This document shows positions 8,652-18,396 of a stretch of DNA of 64,000 nucleotides, in pieces. Within the stretch, counting starts at the first letter, position 1; each line of letters begins with the position of its first letter. Source of the stretch: Pseudomonas monteilii (GTDB taxonomy: Bacteria > Pseudomonadota > Gammaproteobacteria > Pseudomonadales > Pseudomonadaceae); NCBI GenBank assembly GCA_001534745.1, contig CP013997.1:3906001-3970000 (forward strand), in the 5' to 3' direction. Position numbers and translations under genes: made by a program. The notes below the pieces were generated by a model. The model was given only the letters and a program-made list of their open reading frames with translations. It did no database searches and was not told where the DNA came from.

Positions 8652-10818
8652 GGTGCAGTCCTTGTGCCGGCATCAGCGGCGAACGGGGGTCGAGCAGCGA
8701 ACTGCGGATGAAGTGCAGGTAGCTTTGCACCCGGCGCAGCACCGAGGTGTCGAAATGCCGGGCGAAAGGCTCGTCGGCGGCCTGGACGCTGGCGATCGCC
8801 TGGTCGACCGCCCACAGTGCACGTTCGTGGTTGCCGGCGTTCGGTTGCAGGAACAGCCGCGCTAATGCGCGCCCCATCACCCGGATCGCCTGGCGCCAGG
8901 GTTGCCAGTCGGCGTAGGCCGGGTGCACCGGCACGCTCGCCTGCTCCTTGCGCAGCTCGATGATCGCGTGCCCGATCTCCAGCACCGCGAACATCCAGCG
9001 CAGCAGTTCGCCCTGGACCTGGGGCTGGCCGGCCGCCAGCCCATAGGCCTGGTGCAGCAGGTCGCGGGTGCGGCTGTCGAAGGCCGAGCCCAGGCCACGC
9101 AGGCGGCCACTGATCGCCCACAGCACCTGCTCGCGCAGCTCGCGTTGCAGGCGAGTCCACAGCCAGCGGCTGTTGGGCGGCAGGATGATCGCGCCGGCCG
9201 CCGCGCAGACCAGCATCCCCAGGAGCATGCCCAGGTAATCGTTGATGAAGCTGTAGGGGTCGTACACCGTCAGGTTATTGGGCACGCTGCCGATGGCGAA
9301 GAACACCAGCAGGCCGACGCCATAGCCGGCGTAGGCCGGGCGCGAAGCGAGAAAGGCACCGAGCGCGAACACCGGCGCCAGCACCAGGCAGAGCAAGGGA
9401 AAGCCGTCGATCCACGGAAACACGAAGAAGGTCTCGAAAAAGCCCACCAGCGCCCCGAGCAAGGTGCCGCATGCCATCTGGAACGACAGCCGCCGGGGGT
9501 TGGGCGAGGCGGCCGAGAGGCCGGCGGTGACCGTGGCGATCAACGTCATCATCGCCCCGCTCGGCCAGTCGCTGAGCAGCCAGTAGCTGCCCAGCAGCAA
9601 CAGCACCGCCGCGCCACGGATCCCGGCCGCCAGCGATACCAGCCAGCTGGTCTGGGCCACGTAGGGCTCGTCCCAGCGCTCGCGTTCGTGGGTGTGGGCG
9701 GCCAGTGACGCATGGGTCTGGGCATAGCTGTAGAGGTCGTCGATGAAGCGGTACAACAGCTCGAAGGCGGTATGGAAGTCGAGCAGTTCCGCCTCGCTCG
9801 GCGCGCGCTCCAGAAAGGCAGCGCGCAGGGCGCGGACCTGCCCTTGCAGGCCGTCCTTGTAGGCCGCCAGCTCCAGGGTCAGGCGCACGGCATCGGCGTC
9901 GGTCAAGGCACGTCCGGCATAGGGCGCGAGCAGCTCGCGCAGGGTGTCCAGGCCGGGGGCAAGCGCATCGACGATCTGCGACGGCCCGCGCAGGCGCAGG
10001 CGTTCGAGCAGCTGGTGCAGGGCGTTGAAGCGCGTGCCGATGGCCATGAACTCGCTGTTCATGCGCATCAGGCGACCGCTGCGTCGGCGCATGTGCGGGT
10101 CTTCGAAGGCGGTGACGTTGCGCAGGCTCTCCAGCCCCACGGCCTCGGCGATGAAACGCACGCTGTCCTGCTCGAAGCGCTCACGCGAACCCGCCCCGCG
10201 CAGGGCCTCGACGACGAAGCCGGCGAACGCGCCGAAACGCTGGTACAGGGCGTTGCGCATGGCCGCGCTGGCCGACTGCGGCAGGATCGCGGCGCTGACC
10301 AGGGTCGAGACCAGAATCCCCAGGCAGATCTCCAGCACCCGCCAGACGGCGGCCATGAAGGCGGCCTGCGGGTGTTCCAGCACCGGCAGGCCGATCATCG
10401 CCGCGGTATACCCGGCCAGCACGAAGCCGTAGGCGCGGAAGGTGCGGTAGCGCATCGCCCCGGCCGAGCACAGGCCGACCCACAGCGCCAGGCTGGGCAG
10501 GAACAGTTCGGTGTTCTGCGGAAACCAGGCGATCAGCGTGACCATCATCGCCGAGCCGGCCAGGGTACCGAGGATGCGGTAGAAACTCTTGGCCAGGACA
10601 TGGCCGCTCTGGGGCTGCATGACGATGAACACGGTGATCATCGCCGTGCGCGGCTGCGGCAGTTCCAGGCGCATGGCCAGCCACAGCGTCAGGAAGGCGG
10701 CGACCAGCACCTTGACGATGTAGACCCAGGTCACCCCATCGGTGCGCGCCCAGGCAAAGAACCCGCGACGCCACTCCAGGTTGCCCAGCCAGCGGATCGG
10801 CGACTGGACCAGGCTCAT
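8641..10818 (-). CDS. FUSC-family inner membrane efflux permease (AaeB-like)
   Basis: A 725-residue protein with the two-block layout of the fusaric acid resistance/AaeB family. About six membrane helices near the N-terminus (about 25-180) are followed by a soluble region (about 190-370), a second helix block (about 385-545) and a C-terminal soluble part. The segment RTAMITVFIVMQPQSGHVLA in the first block is the family's hallmark. It overlaps the outer membrane factor gene (ATGA) at its start and the DUF1656 gene at its end. It would be the substrate-handling permease of the pump. Confidence 0.93.
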   Translation of the reverse strand: MSLVQSPIRWLGNLEWRRGFFAWARTDGVTWVYIVKVLVAAFLTLWLAMRLELPQPRTAMITVFIVMQPQSGHVLAKSFYRILGTLAGSAMMVTLIAWFPQNTELFLPSLALWVGLCSAGAMRYRTFRAYGFVLAGYTAAMIGLPVLEHPQAAFMAAVWRVLEICLGILVSTLVSAAILPQSASAAMRNALYQRFGAFAGFVVEALRGAGSRERFEQDSVRFIAEAVGLESLRNVTAFEDPHMRRRSGRLMRMNSEFMAIGTRFNALHQLLERLRLRGPSQIVDALAPGLDTLRELLAPYAGRALTDADAVRLTLELAAYKDGLQGQVRALRAAFLERAPSEAELLDFHTAFELLYRFIDDLYSYAQTHASLAAHTHERERWDEPYVAQTSWLVSLAAGIRGAAVLLLLGSYWLLSDWPSGAMMTLIATVTAGLSAASPNPRRLSFQMACGTLLGALVGFFETFFVFPWIDGFPLLCLVLAPVFALGAFLASRPAYAGYGVGLLVFFAIGSVPNNLTVYDPYSFINDYLGMLLGMLVCAAAGAIILPPNSRWLWTRLQRELREQVLWAISGRLRGLGSAFDSRTRDLLHQAYGLAAGQPQVQGELLRWMFAVLEIGHAIIELRKEQASVPVHPAYADWQPWRQAIRVMGRALARLFLQPNAGNHERALWAVDQAIASVQAADEPFARHFDTSVLRRVQSYLHFIRSSLLDPRSPLMPAQGLHHAP

Positions 10819-12341
10819 CGACTGGCCGCCTGGCGCGCGAAGACAGCCAGCGCGGCAGGCGCAGCCGGTGCAGCTTCCTGGCGAACTTCAGGCACGTCGC
10901 GCCCAGCCTGCACGCCACCGCCCAAGGCCGTCACCAATTCGGCCTGCGCCACCAGGCGCGCCGCCTGCACCTGGCGTTCGATCTGCTGCTGGCGGAACAG
11001 CAGCGTCTGGGCATTGAGCACTTCCAGGTAGCCGGTCAGGCCGCGCTCGAAGGCCAGCGTGGCGATGTCGAAGGTCTTGCGGGCGGTGGCGACCGATTCG
11101 GCGGCCAGGCGCGCCTGCACGTCCAGCGAGTCACGGCGGATCAACTGGTCCGACACCTGGCGGAGCGCGTTCACCAGGGTCTGGTCGTACTGGGCGACGG
11201 CCTCGTCGTACCCCGCTGCGGCCACGCCCAGGCGCGCACGCAGACGTCCGCCGTCGAACACCGGCAGGCTGAGGGCGGGGCCGGCGCTGTAGTTGAACTT
11301 GCGGCCCTGGAGGAAGGACAGCGCGCCGCCGCCCGTGGCGACGAAGCCCAGACCCGCGACCAGGTCGACGTTGGGCAGGAAATCGGCGTGGGCGATGTCC
11401 AGGCCCCGTGCCTGGGCGGCCACCTGCCAACGACGGGCGACCACGTCCGGGCGCTGGCCCAGCAGCTGCGCGGGCAGCGCCGACGGCAAGCCGATCGGAG
11501 CGCCCAGGTTCAGCTGCGGTCGGTCCAGGCTGGCGCCGGCGCCTGGCCCCTGGCCTGCCAGCGCGGCCAGCTGGTTGCGCGCCAGGGCGATGGCTTCGTC
11601 CAGGGCGTCGAGCTGGCGGTGGGTTTCCGGCAGCGGTGCCTGTGCCTGGCTCAGTTCGAATTCGGTGCCGATGCCAGCCGCCAGGCGGCGCTCGGCCAGG
11701 GCGACGATCTGCTCCTGCTGGCGCAGCTCATCGCTGACGATGTCGCGGCGGGCGAACTGCAGCGACAGGCCGATGTAGGTCTTGACCACGGTGTTCTGCA
11801 ACTCGAGTTCGGCCTGGCGAGCCTCGGCCACGCGCATGTGGGCCTGATCCAGGGCCTGCTCGCTGGCATTGCGCTCACGGCCCCATAGGTCCAGGGCATA
11901 GCTCAAGCCGAGGTTGGCCTGGTTGTCCCAGGTCTCGGCCCCTGACAGCGCGCCCGGGCCATAGAACTGATCCTGCGGCCAGGCATGGCGCTTGAGCGTC
12001 GCCTGGGCGATGCCTTGCAGGTGCTCGTCGGCCTCGACCACGCCGGCCAGCGCCTTGGCCTGGCGCACGCGCGCGGCCGCCAGGGCCAGGCTTGGGCTGC
12101 CGGCCAGCGCCAGGTCGACCCAGTGATCGAGCTGCGCGTCCCCGAAGGCGTGCCACCACTGCTGGGCGGGCCAGTCCGCCTCGCGCACGGCGTCGCGAAT
12201 GGCGTGGTCGATGGCCAGACCATCGGCCGAAGGGGCATTGCTCTGGGGCGCGATGCCCGCGGTGGAAAGACAGCCAGTCAAGGTCAAAGCGAGAACACAG
12301 ACGCTGAGCGCAGGGAGCGCTCCGATGAGGCGACGCGGCAC
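10815..12341 (-). CDS. NodT-family outer membrane efflux lipoprotein (second)
   Basis: A 508-residue outer membrane factor with lipobox LTGC and lipidated Cys24. Two efflux repeats follow, with LDLWGRERNASEQALDQAHM in the first and a typical DFLPNVDL segment in the second. It is the first gene of the four-gene operon, preceding the FUSC permease with an ATGA overlap. Placing the channel gene first is the reverse of the operon at 1.8-5.8 kb, where it is last. The 177 bases upstream separate it from a divergent LysR gene, the usual arrangement for a regulated pump. Confidence 0.92.
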   Translation of the reverse strand: MPRRLIGALPALSVCVLALTLTGCLSTAGIAPQSNAPSADGLAIDHAIRDAVREADWPAQQWWHAFGDAQLDHWVDLALAGSPSLALAAARVRQAKALAGVVEADEHLQGIAQATLKRHAWPQDQFYGPGALSGAETWDNQANLGLSYALDLWGRERNASEQALDQAHMRVAEARQAELELQNTVVKTYIGLSLQFARRDIVSDELRQQEQIVALAERRLAAGIGTEFELSQAQAPLPETHRQLDALDEAIALARNQLAALAGQGPGAGASLDRPQLNLGAPIGLPSALPAQLLGQRPDVVARRWQVAAQARGLDIAHADFLPNVDLVAGLGFVATGGGALSFLQGRKFNYSAGPALSLPVFDGGRLRARLGVAAAGYDEAVAQYDQTLVNALRQVSDQLIRRDSLDVQARLAAESVATARKTFDIATLAFERGLTGYLEVLNAQTLLFRQQQIERQVQAARLVAQAELVTALGGGVQAGRDVPEVRQEAAPAAPAALAVFARQAASR

Positions 12342-12518
12342 GACGGCGGTTTCCAGGCAGGAAGAGAGGGCGGCGCCATTCTAGGAGGCGGGCGCGCTGG
12401 CGATAAGCAGACATTCCTGCGAATCTTTGTTACCGAAAACGCGATAATCAGGCTTTCGTCTGACGGTCGCTGCTGGCGTCTTCGTGTCACAATCGGTCGT
12501 CTACTTCGAGAGCGACCC
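12342..12518. promoter_or_regulatory. Divergent promoter region, efflux operon and LysR gene
   Basis: This 177-base gap separates two divergent starts. It is richer in A and T than its flanks around 12415-12460 (GAATCTTTGTTACCGAAAACGCGATAATC), where promoters and a LysR binding site are expected. No single operator stands out clearly enough to mark. Confidence 0.45.
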
Positions 12519-13466
12519 ATGGACACCCTGCAAAACATGCGTGCCTTCAGCTGTGTGGCCCAAGTGGGCAGCTTCACCGCCGCTGCCGCGCAACTGGACA
12601 CCACCACCGCCAATGTCTCCCGTGCGGTTTCCAACCTGGAAGCGCACCTGCAGACGCGTCTGCTCAACCGCACCACCCGGCGCATCGCCTTGACCGAGGC
12701 GGGCAAGCGCTACCTGATGCGCTGCGAACAGATCCTCACCTATGTCGAGGAAGCCGAGGCCGAGGCCAGCGACGCCCATGCCCGCCCGGCGGGCGTGCTC
12801 AAGGTGCACTCGATGACCGGCGTCGGCCAGCACTTCGTGGTCGACGCCATCGCGCGCTACCGCGAAACGCACCCGGACGTCACCTTCGACCTGACCATGG
12901 CCAACCGCGTCCCGGACCTGCTCGACGAGGGCTACGACGTGTCCATCGTGCTGGCCAGCGAACTGCCCGATTCGGGTTTCGTGTCGCAGCGCCTGGGCAT
13001 CACCTACAGCATCGTCTGCGCCTCGCCGGACTACGTGGCGCGTCATGGCGTGGCGCAACGCCCCGCGGACCTGACCCAGCATGCCTGCCTGCGCATGGTC
13101 AGCCCGGTGATCCCGCTGGAGAAATGGAGCTTCGACGGGCCCCAGGGGCAAGAGGTGGTGACCATTGCCCAGTCCCCGTTCCAGGTCAATTCCGCCGACG
13201 CCATGAAGGTGGCGATCCGCAGCGGCATGGGCGTGGGCGTGCTGCCGATCTATTCGGCCATCGACGGTCTGCGCGATGGCAGCCTGGTGCGGGTGATGCC
13301 GGACTACCGTTTGCAGGAACTGAACCTGTACGCGATCTACCCGTCGCGGCAGTACCTGGATGCCAAGATCAAGACCTGGGTGGAGTACCTGCGCAACTCC
13401 CTGCCGGAGATCCTCGCGGCACACGAGGCGGACCTCAAGACTCACGAGCTGCTGATCGCCAATTGA
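12519..13466 (+). CDS. LysR-family regulator divergent from the AaeXAB-like pump
   Basis: A 315-residue LysR protein. The start is the ATG of MDTLQNMRAFSCVAQVGSF, the standard beginning of the CrgA/AaeR-like branch; the frame stays open far upstream but without family sequence. The winged helix spans about 1-60 (TTTANVSRAVSNLEAHLQ) and the effector-binding domain about 90-300. Divergent placement next to an aaeXAB-like operon parallels AaeR of Escherichia coli, so it probably activates that pump in response to an aromatic acid. That link is inferred from position. Confidence 0.9.
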   Translation: MDTLQNMRAFSCVAQVGSFTAAAAQLDTTTANVSRAVSNLEAHLQTRLLNRTTRRIALTEAGKRYLMRCEQILTYVEEAEAEASDAHARPAGVLKVHSMTGVGQHFVVDAIARYRETHPDVTFDLTMANRVPDLLDEGYDVSIVLASELPDSGFVSQRLGITYSIVCASPDYVARHGVAQRPADLTQHACLRMVSPVIPLEKWSFDGPQGQEVVTIAQSPFQVNSADAMKVAIRSGMGVGVLPIYSAIDGLRDGSLVRVMPDYRLQELNLYAIYPSRQYLDAKIKTWVEYLRNSLPEILAAHEADLKTHELLIAN

Positions 13467-13554
13467 AAACAGGGGTGTCTGCTCGGGGGTGGGAATGGTA
13501 GGTTGCTACGAACCGTACCCTTCCCCGCCACCCCTCTTGCAGAAAGGTTGTCCG

Positions 13555-14529
13555 ATGAAAAAAACCGTCCTCGCCTTCAGCCGCATCACGCCCGCCATGG
13601 CCGAGCGCCTGCGGCACGATTTCGACGTGATCCTGCCCGACCCCAAGCAAGGCGACCTCAACGCCCAGTTCAACGAAGCGCTGCCCCAGGCCCATGGCCT
13701 GATCGGCGTGGGCCGCAAGCTCGGTCGGACGCAGCTCGAAGGCGCGGGCAAGCTGGAAGTGGTGTCGAGCGTCTCGGTCGGCTACGACAACTATGACCTG
13801 GACTACTTCAACGAACGCGGTATCGCGCTCACCAACACCCCCGACGTGCTGACCGAAAGCACCGCCGACCTGGGCTTTGCGCTGATCATCGGCAGCGCCC
13901 GGCGCGTCGCCGAGCTGGATGCGTGGACCAAGGCCGGCCACTGGCAGGCCAGCGTCACCCCGAACCTGTTCGGCAGCGACGTGCATGGCAAGACCCTGGG
14001 CATCGTCGGATTGGGCAACATCGGCGCGGCCATCGCGCGGCGTGGGCGCCTGGGCTTCGGCATGCGTGTGCTGTACACCGGCAACAGCCGCAAGACCGCG
14101 CTGGAGCAGGAGCTGGGCGCCGAGTACCGCAGCCTCGAGCAATTGCTGGGCGAGTCCGACTTCGTCTGCCTGGTGGTACCGCTGAGCGAGGCCACGCGTC
14201 ACCTGATCGGTGCGCGCGAACTGAAGCTCATGAAACCCAGCGCCTTCCTGATCAACATCGCCCGTGGCCCGGTGGTGGACGAAGCGGCGCTGATCGAAGC
14301 CTTGCAATCGGGCACCATCCGCGGCGCCGGCCTGGACGTCTACGAGAAGGAGCCCTTGGCCGACTCGCCGCTGTTCAGGCTGCCCAATGCGCTGACCCTG
14401 CCCCATGTCGGCTCGGCCACCGCCGAGACCCGCGAGGCCATGGCCAACCGCGCCCTGGACAACCTGCGCGCGGCACTGCTGGGCGAGCGACCGCGGGATC
14501 TGGTCAATCCGCAGGTCTGGAAGGGCTGA
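13555..14529 (+). CDS. D-2-hydroxyacid dehydrogenase (GhrB/2-ketogluconate reductase-like)
   Basis: A 324-residue NAD(P)-dependent D-2-hydroxyacid dehydrogenase. AGAAAGG at 13541-13547 sets the start. The dinucleotide motif GLGNIG is at 152-157 and the catalytic Arg237 (ARGPVVDE), Glu266 (YEKEP) and His284 (LPHVGS) are all present. Overall it resembles the GhrB/TkrA group that reduces glyoxylate, hydroxypyruvate or 2-ketogluconate, and pseudomonad relatives near ketogluconate genes; no such genes are adjacent here. It is probably a general keto-acid reductase. It lies 88 bases after the LysR gene on the same strand. Confidence 0.9.
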   Translation: MKKTVLAFSRITPAMAERLRHDFDVILPDPKQGDLNAQFNEALPQAHGLIGVGRKLGRTQLEGAGKLEVVSSVSVGYDNYDLDYFNERGIALTNTPDVLTESTADLGFALIIGSARRVAELDAWTKAGHWQASVTPNLFGSDVHGKTLGIVGLGNIGAAIARRGRLGFGMRVLYTGNSRKTALEQELGAEYRSLEQLLGESDFVCLVVPLSEATRHLIGARELKLMKPSAFLINIARGPVVDEAALIEALQSGTIRGAGLDVYEKEPLADSPLFRLPNALTLPHVGSATAETREAMANRALDNLRAALLGERPRDLVNPQVWKG

Positions 14530-14576
14530 CGCCCGCTCGAAGGCCGTTTTCCAGGCCCGGTATCGCCGTGGCTCCC

Positions 14577-15482
14577 TTACGGGCGCGGCATGGCCAGTGG
14601 CTCGGGTAGCCGCGCCCTGGGCTTGCGAAACACCCAGACATTGCCCGCCATCACCAGGACCAGGCCTGCAAGCGCAGGCGCGGTCCACTGATAGCCCTCC
14701 ACCGCCGCCGACACGTTGAGCGCCACCAGCGGGAACAGCACCGTGCAGTAGGCGGCGCGCTCCGGTCCCAGGCGTCCGACCAACGTCAGGTAGGCGGTGA
14801 AGCCGATCACGGAGCCTGGGATGGCGAGGTACAACAAGGCGCCCACGTAGCGACCGTTCCACTCGACGGTGAAGGGGATGCCGTCGATCAGGCAGTAAAG
14901 CCCCAGCGCCAACGCGCCATACAGCATGCCCCAGGCATTGGTCGTCATCGGCTTGAGCCCGGCGCGCTGCTGCACGCTCGACAGCAGGTTGCCGGCCGAG
15001 AAACACAGCGTGCCGGCCAGTGCCAGGCCGACGCCGATCAACGTGCGCTCGCTGACGCTGTGGTGACTCAACTCCGGCCAGAACAGCAACCCCAGCCCCA
15101 GCAGGCCGAGGGCGGCACCGCCGAGCACGTTGCTGGCGATCTTCTGCTTGAAGAACACGCGTGCGTTCAGGGCATTCCACACGGTTGCGGTAGAGAACAC
15201 CACCGCGATCAGCCCACTGGCAATCCACTGGCTGGCCGTGAGAAAACACAGGAAGTTGACGCAGAACAGGCACAACCCTTGTGCCAGACAGATCAGGTGC
15301 GCGCGCCGGTCCATGCGCTGGAGACGGCCACTGAGCACCAGCAAGGCGAACAGGATCAGCGCGGCCAGGGCGAAGCGATAGACGATCGAGACCGGAATGG
15401 GCACCACGCCGAGCTGCCATTTCAGGGCGATCCAGGTAGTACCCCAGATCAGGACGGTCAGCAGGTACAGCGACAGGTTCAT
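14577..15482 (-). CDS. EamA-family (DMT) transporter
   Basis: A 301-residue membrane protein with ten predicted helices in two five-helix halves (about 5-140 and 150-290), the layout of the drug/metabolite exporter EamA family. It opens with NLSLYLLTVLIWGTTWIALK, the usual first helix. The divergent AraC gene starts 134 bases upstream, so that regulator may control it, an arrangement common for amino acid or metabolite exporters. The substrate is unknown. Confidence 0.9.
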   Translation of the reverse strand: MNLSLYLLTVLIWGTTWIALKWQLGVVPIPVSIVYRFALAALILFALLVLSGRLQRMDRRAHLICLAQGLCLFCVNFLCFLTASQWIASGLIAVVFSTATVWNALNARVFFKQKIASNVLGGAALGLLGLGLLFWPELSHHSVSERTLIGVGLALAGTLCFSAGNLLSSVQQRAGLKPMTTNAWGMLYGALALGLYCLIDGIPFTVEWNGRYVGALLYLAIPGSVIGFTAYLTLVGRLGPERAAYCTVLFPLVALNVSAAVEGYQWTAPALAGLVLVMAGNVWVFRKPRARLPEPLAMPRP

Positions 15483-15616
15483 AGGGACGCTCCTCGGGTC
15501 AGGCGGTCAGTGTCGATCGGTGATCGGCCGGGCGCTTGCACAAACTTGCGGTTTTGCGCAGCGCCCCGCTGCCCTGGCAGGCATCTCGCAGTACGATGGG
15601 CTCGGAGGAAGCACCC

Positions 15617-16504
15617 ATGACCGCCTTGAACCAGCTAGACGTCTTCAACAGCATGCAGGCTTCGCCCAACGCGCGCCTGGAACTGAGCGCGACCTTGGAC
15701 ACCGGCATGGCGGCCGCGGTGTGGCGCAACCGTGACGACGCCCGCGACTACTTGGCGCCGACCCATCACACCTTGTCGTGCTACATCGCCGATGGTACCG
15801 GCACCTTCCGGCGCCAACGGCCCGGTGCAAAGGGCGCGCCGAACAAGCTGTGCGTGATGCCGGCGGGCCACGAGTCCAACTGGGTGGTCAACGGGGCGAT
15901 CCGCCTGGCGCACCTGTACGTCAGCGAAGAACAGTTCGCCCTGGGCTGCGTGCGCCTGCTCGACCGTGAACCGCGGGAGCTGCAACTGCACGAGGCGACG
16001 TTCCTCGACGATCCCCTCCAGGCAGCGCGTTTTCATGGGTTGATCGCACTGGATTGGCAGGAGCCTGGGGAACGACTGCTGGCCAGCAGCCTGGGACAGG
16101 CGATCATCGACCATGCGCTGCTGGGGCAAGTGGGGCTGCGCCAGGGCGTACGTTTGACGGGAGGGCTGGCACCGCATCAGCGTCGGCACCTGGTGGACTA
16201 CATCGAGGCGCACCTGGATCAACCGCTGACACTGGACGAACTGGCGCTGCGCTGCCACCTGTCCAGCTACCACTTCGCCCGCATGTTCCGCACCAGCTTC
16301 GCCCTGCCGCCCCATCGCTACGTGCTGGCCCGTCGCCTGGCCCGGGGCTGCCAATGGTTGCGCGACAGTGACCTGCCCTTGGGCCAGGTGGCGCTGCTGT
16401 GCGGGTTCGCCAGCGCCAGCCATTTCAGCAATCGGTTCCGCGCCGCGCTGGGCGCGACCCCAAGCGATTACCGCGCGACCTTTCGAGGCTCACGCCGGCC
16501 ATAG
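15617..16504 (+). CDS. AraC-family transcriptional regulator
   Basis: A 295-residue AraC/XylS protein. GGAGGAA at 15604-15610 precedes the ATG by six bases. The N-terminal part (about 1-170) is an effector-sensing region with no clear family. The C-terminal DNA-binding domain (about 190-290) has both helix-turn-helix units: TLDELALRCHLSSYHFARMF and LGQVALLCGFASASHFSNRF. It is divergent from the EamA gene, the best target candidate. Its last 15 bases overlap the end of the convergent DUF3325 gene. Confidence 0.9.
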   Translation: MTALNQLDVFNSMQASPNARLELSATLDTGMAAAVWRNRDDARDYLAPTHHTLSCYIADGTGTFRRQRPGAKGAPNKLCVMPAGHESNWVVNGAIRLAHLYVSEEQFALGCVRLLDREPRELQLHEATFLDDPLQAARFHGLIALDWQEPGERLLASSLGQAIIDHALLGQVGLRQGVRLTGGLAPHQRRHLVDYIEAHLDQPLTLDELALRCHLSSYHFARMFRTSFALPPHRYVLARRLARGCQWLRDSDLPLGQVALLCGFASASHFSNRFRAALGATPSDYRATFRGSRRP

Positions 16505-16816
16505 CGCCAGGACCGGCCCCAGCACCACACTGAGCAGCGCCAGCCCCAGCAACAGCCGTGGCTGGTACGGCAGGCCGAAGACCCAGACGAGCAGCCCGGC
16601 CATCGACACGGCCATCCACTGCACCAGGCCATAGGCCCAGCCCTGCTCTTGTATGGCCAGCAGGAGCGAAACGAACAGCAACGCCCACCCCACGCCCCGT
16701 CTCAGGCGCGACTGCGCAAGGGTGGGCTTGCGCTTGAGCACGTCATGGGCGTGCTTGTCCATCGCCAGGCACAAGGCGGCAAACCCGGCAAACGCCAGCA
16801 TGGCCACGCTGAGCAT
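16490..16816 (-). CDS. DUF3325-type small membrane protein
   Basis: A 108-residue protein with about three hydrophobic segments (about 2-18, 45-62 and 68-105). It fits the DUF3325 family found at the end of PepSY/DUF3649 operons in pseudomonads. Its ATG overlaps the upstream stop by one base (TGATG), so it is translationally coupled to the PepSY gene. Its tail overlaps the convergent AraC gene. A role in iron-linked membrane reduction is inferred from context only. Confidence 0.8.
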   Translation of the reverse strand: MLSVAMLAFAGFAALCLAMDKHAHDVLKRKPTLAQSRLRRGVGWALLFVSLLLAIQEQGWAYGLVQWMAVSMAGLLVWVFGLPYQPRLLLGLALLSVVLGPVLALWPA

Positions 16817-18396
16817 CAGCGGGCCTCCACGTCGGTCATGGCCTCACGGGCAGCCTGGACGGTCCGGGGCGCGCGCTTGACCACGTGGGGTGCGACGAGC
16901 ATGCGCCGCGCGGTCCAGGCCAATAGCAGACCGGTGACCAGCGCCGTCAGGTCGAAGCCGGCCATGGCCCAGTCGCCGACGGCCAGGGAATGGTTCAAGC
17001 CTTGGCCGGTGGTCAGGCCATTGAGCAGCGGCAGGCCGGCGAACGCCAGCGCGCCCAGCGTCAGTTGCTCGCCCCAGGCGCGACGCCCGGGGCGCAGCGC
17101 GGCATGCACCAGCGCCAGGGCCCAGACGATGAAGAAGGCGTTCACCTCCCCGTCGGCGCGCCCTTCGAGGGTCATCGGCAGCAACCGGTTGGCCCAGAAG
17201 AATGCGGCCACCCCGAGCAGCAGGCCGCTCATGCTGGCGATGTTGAGCACCTCCACCAGGCGCAGCTCACCGGGCAGGCTCGGCTGCTTGGCGTGCTTGA
17301 GCTGCCGCTTGCCCAGCCACATCACCAGCCCCGTGCCGATCACTGCGGTGCCGGCCACGCCGAAGACGGCGTACAGCCAGCGCAGCCAAGGGCCGGCATA
17401 GTTGCCCATGTGCAGGCCGACGAAGGTGAAGGAGGTCATCATGGCGACGCTTTCCGGCGCGCCCTGCGACAGCGTGGCGCCACTGACGCCATCGAACGTC
17501 CATGTCTCGCTGCGCTTGTAGGCCACATGGTCGGCCGCCGAACGGGTAAAGCTCACGCGGGCATTCTGGTCATTGGGGTTCTGCACCTGGATGAAGCCCA
17601 TGCGCGCCCCCGGCACCTGTGTCTGTACCTTGGCGTACAGGGCTGGCAACGAGGTCAGGGGGGACGCGGCACCGGCAGCGGGCACGGTCTGGTCACGCCC
17701 GAACAGGTCGGCGAAGTAGCCGTCGGCGCTGCCGTAGCTGGCGAGGATGCCGGCCGGCATGACCATGTACATGAAGATCACCAGACTGCTGTAGCTGATC
17801 ATCAGGTGGAACGGCAGCACCAGTACGCCGATGGCGTTGTGGCCGTCCAGCCAGGAGCGCTGCCCCTTGCCTGGGCGGAAGGTGAAGAATTCCTTGAAGA
17901 ACTTCTTGTGGGTGATGATCCCGGTCACCAGCCCCAGCAGCATGATGAAGGCACAGAAGGTCGACAGCCAGCGGCCCCAGGGGTGCGGCATCTCCAGCTG
18001 GAAGTGGAAGCGGTAGAAGAACTCCCCGCCTCGGCTCTCGCGGGCCTCGACGACCTCCCCGCTGCGCGCGTCGAGTTCCTTGCCCGTGAAGCCTCGGCGG
18101 CCGACCGCGTTCTTGTCGCGCCAGTTGACGCTGATGGCCGGCTCGCGCTCGCTGGGCAGGCGGATGAACCAGCTGCTGGCGTCGCCCGCGTTGGCCTGCA
18201 GGTAGCGCTGGGCCACGGCCAGGCTGGCAGCCGGATCGAGCGCATGCCGCTGGATTTCCGGCTTGCTCCAGTGGCTGATCTCTTCCTTGAAGTACGAGAG
18301 CGTCCCGGTCAGGAAGATCGCGAACAGCAACCAGCCGAAGATCAGGCCGAGCCAGGTGTGCAACCAGGCCATCGCCTGGCGGAAGCCCTCTTTCAT
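16816..18396 (-). CDS. PepSY-associated membrane protein (probable iron-siderophore reductase)
   Basis: A 526-residue membrane protein of the PepSY-TM family. I take the ATG of MKEGFRQAMAWLHTWLGL, whose first helix carries the family's HTWLGL motif; the frame extends upstream only by reading through DUF3649 sequence. Helices lie near 15-35, 180-200, 230-255 and 370-395, with more at the C-terminus, and PepSY domains occupy the periplasmic loops. Relatives (FoxB/FiuB-like) are inner membrane reductases that release iron from siderophores. The gene overlaps DUF3649 (ATGA) and DUF3325 (TGATG). Position beside fecIRA and a Fur-like site supports an iron role. Confidence 0.85.
   Translation of the reverse strand: MKEGFRQAMAWLHTWLGLIFGWLLFAIFLTGTLSYFKEEISHWSKPEIQRHALDPAASLAVAQRYLQANAGDASSWFIRLPSEREPAISVNWRDKNAVGRRGFTGKELDARSGEVVEARESRGGEFFYRFHFQLEMPHPWGRWLSTFCAFIMLLGLVTGIITHKKFFKEFFTFRPGKGQRSWLDGHNAIGVLVLPFHLMISYSSLVIFMYMVMPAGILASYGSADGYFADLFGRDQTVPAAGAASPLTSLPALYAKVQTQVPGARMGFIQVQNPNDQNARVSFTRSAADHVAYKRSETWTFDGVSGATLSQGAPESVAMMTSFTFVGLHMGNYAGPWLRWLYAVFGVAGTAVIGTGLVMWLGKRQLKHAKQPSLPGELRLVEVLNIASMSGLLLGVAAFFWANRLLPMTLEGRADGEVNAFFIVWALALVHAALRPGRRAWGEQLTLGALAFAGLPLLNGLTTGQGLNHSLAVGDWAMAGFDLTALVTGLLLAWTARRMLVAPHVVKRAPRTVQAAREAMTDVEAR

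Noticed and set aside
13435..15420. A 661-residue minus-strand frame
   Set aside because: Antisense to the hydroxyacid dehydrogenase and out of frame over the EamA gene.
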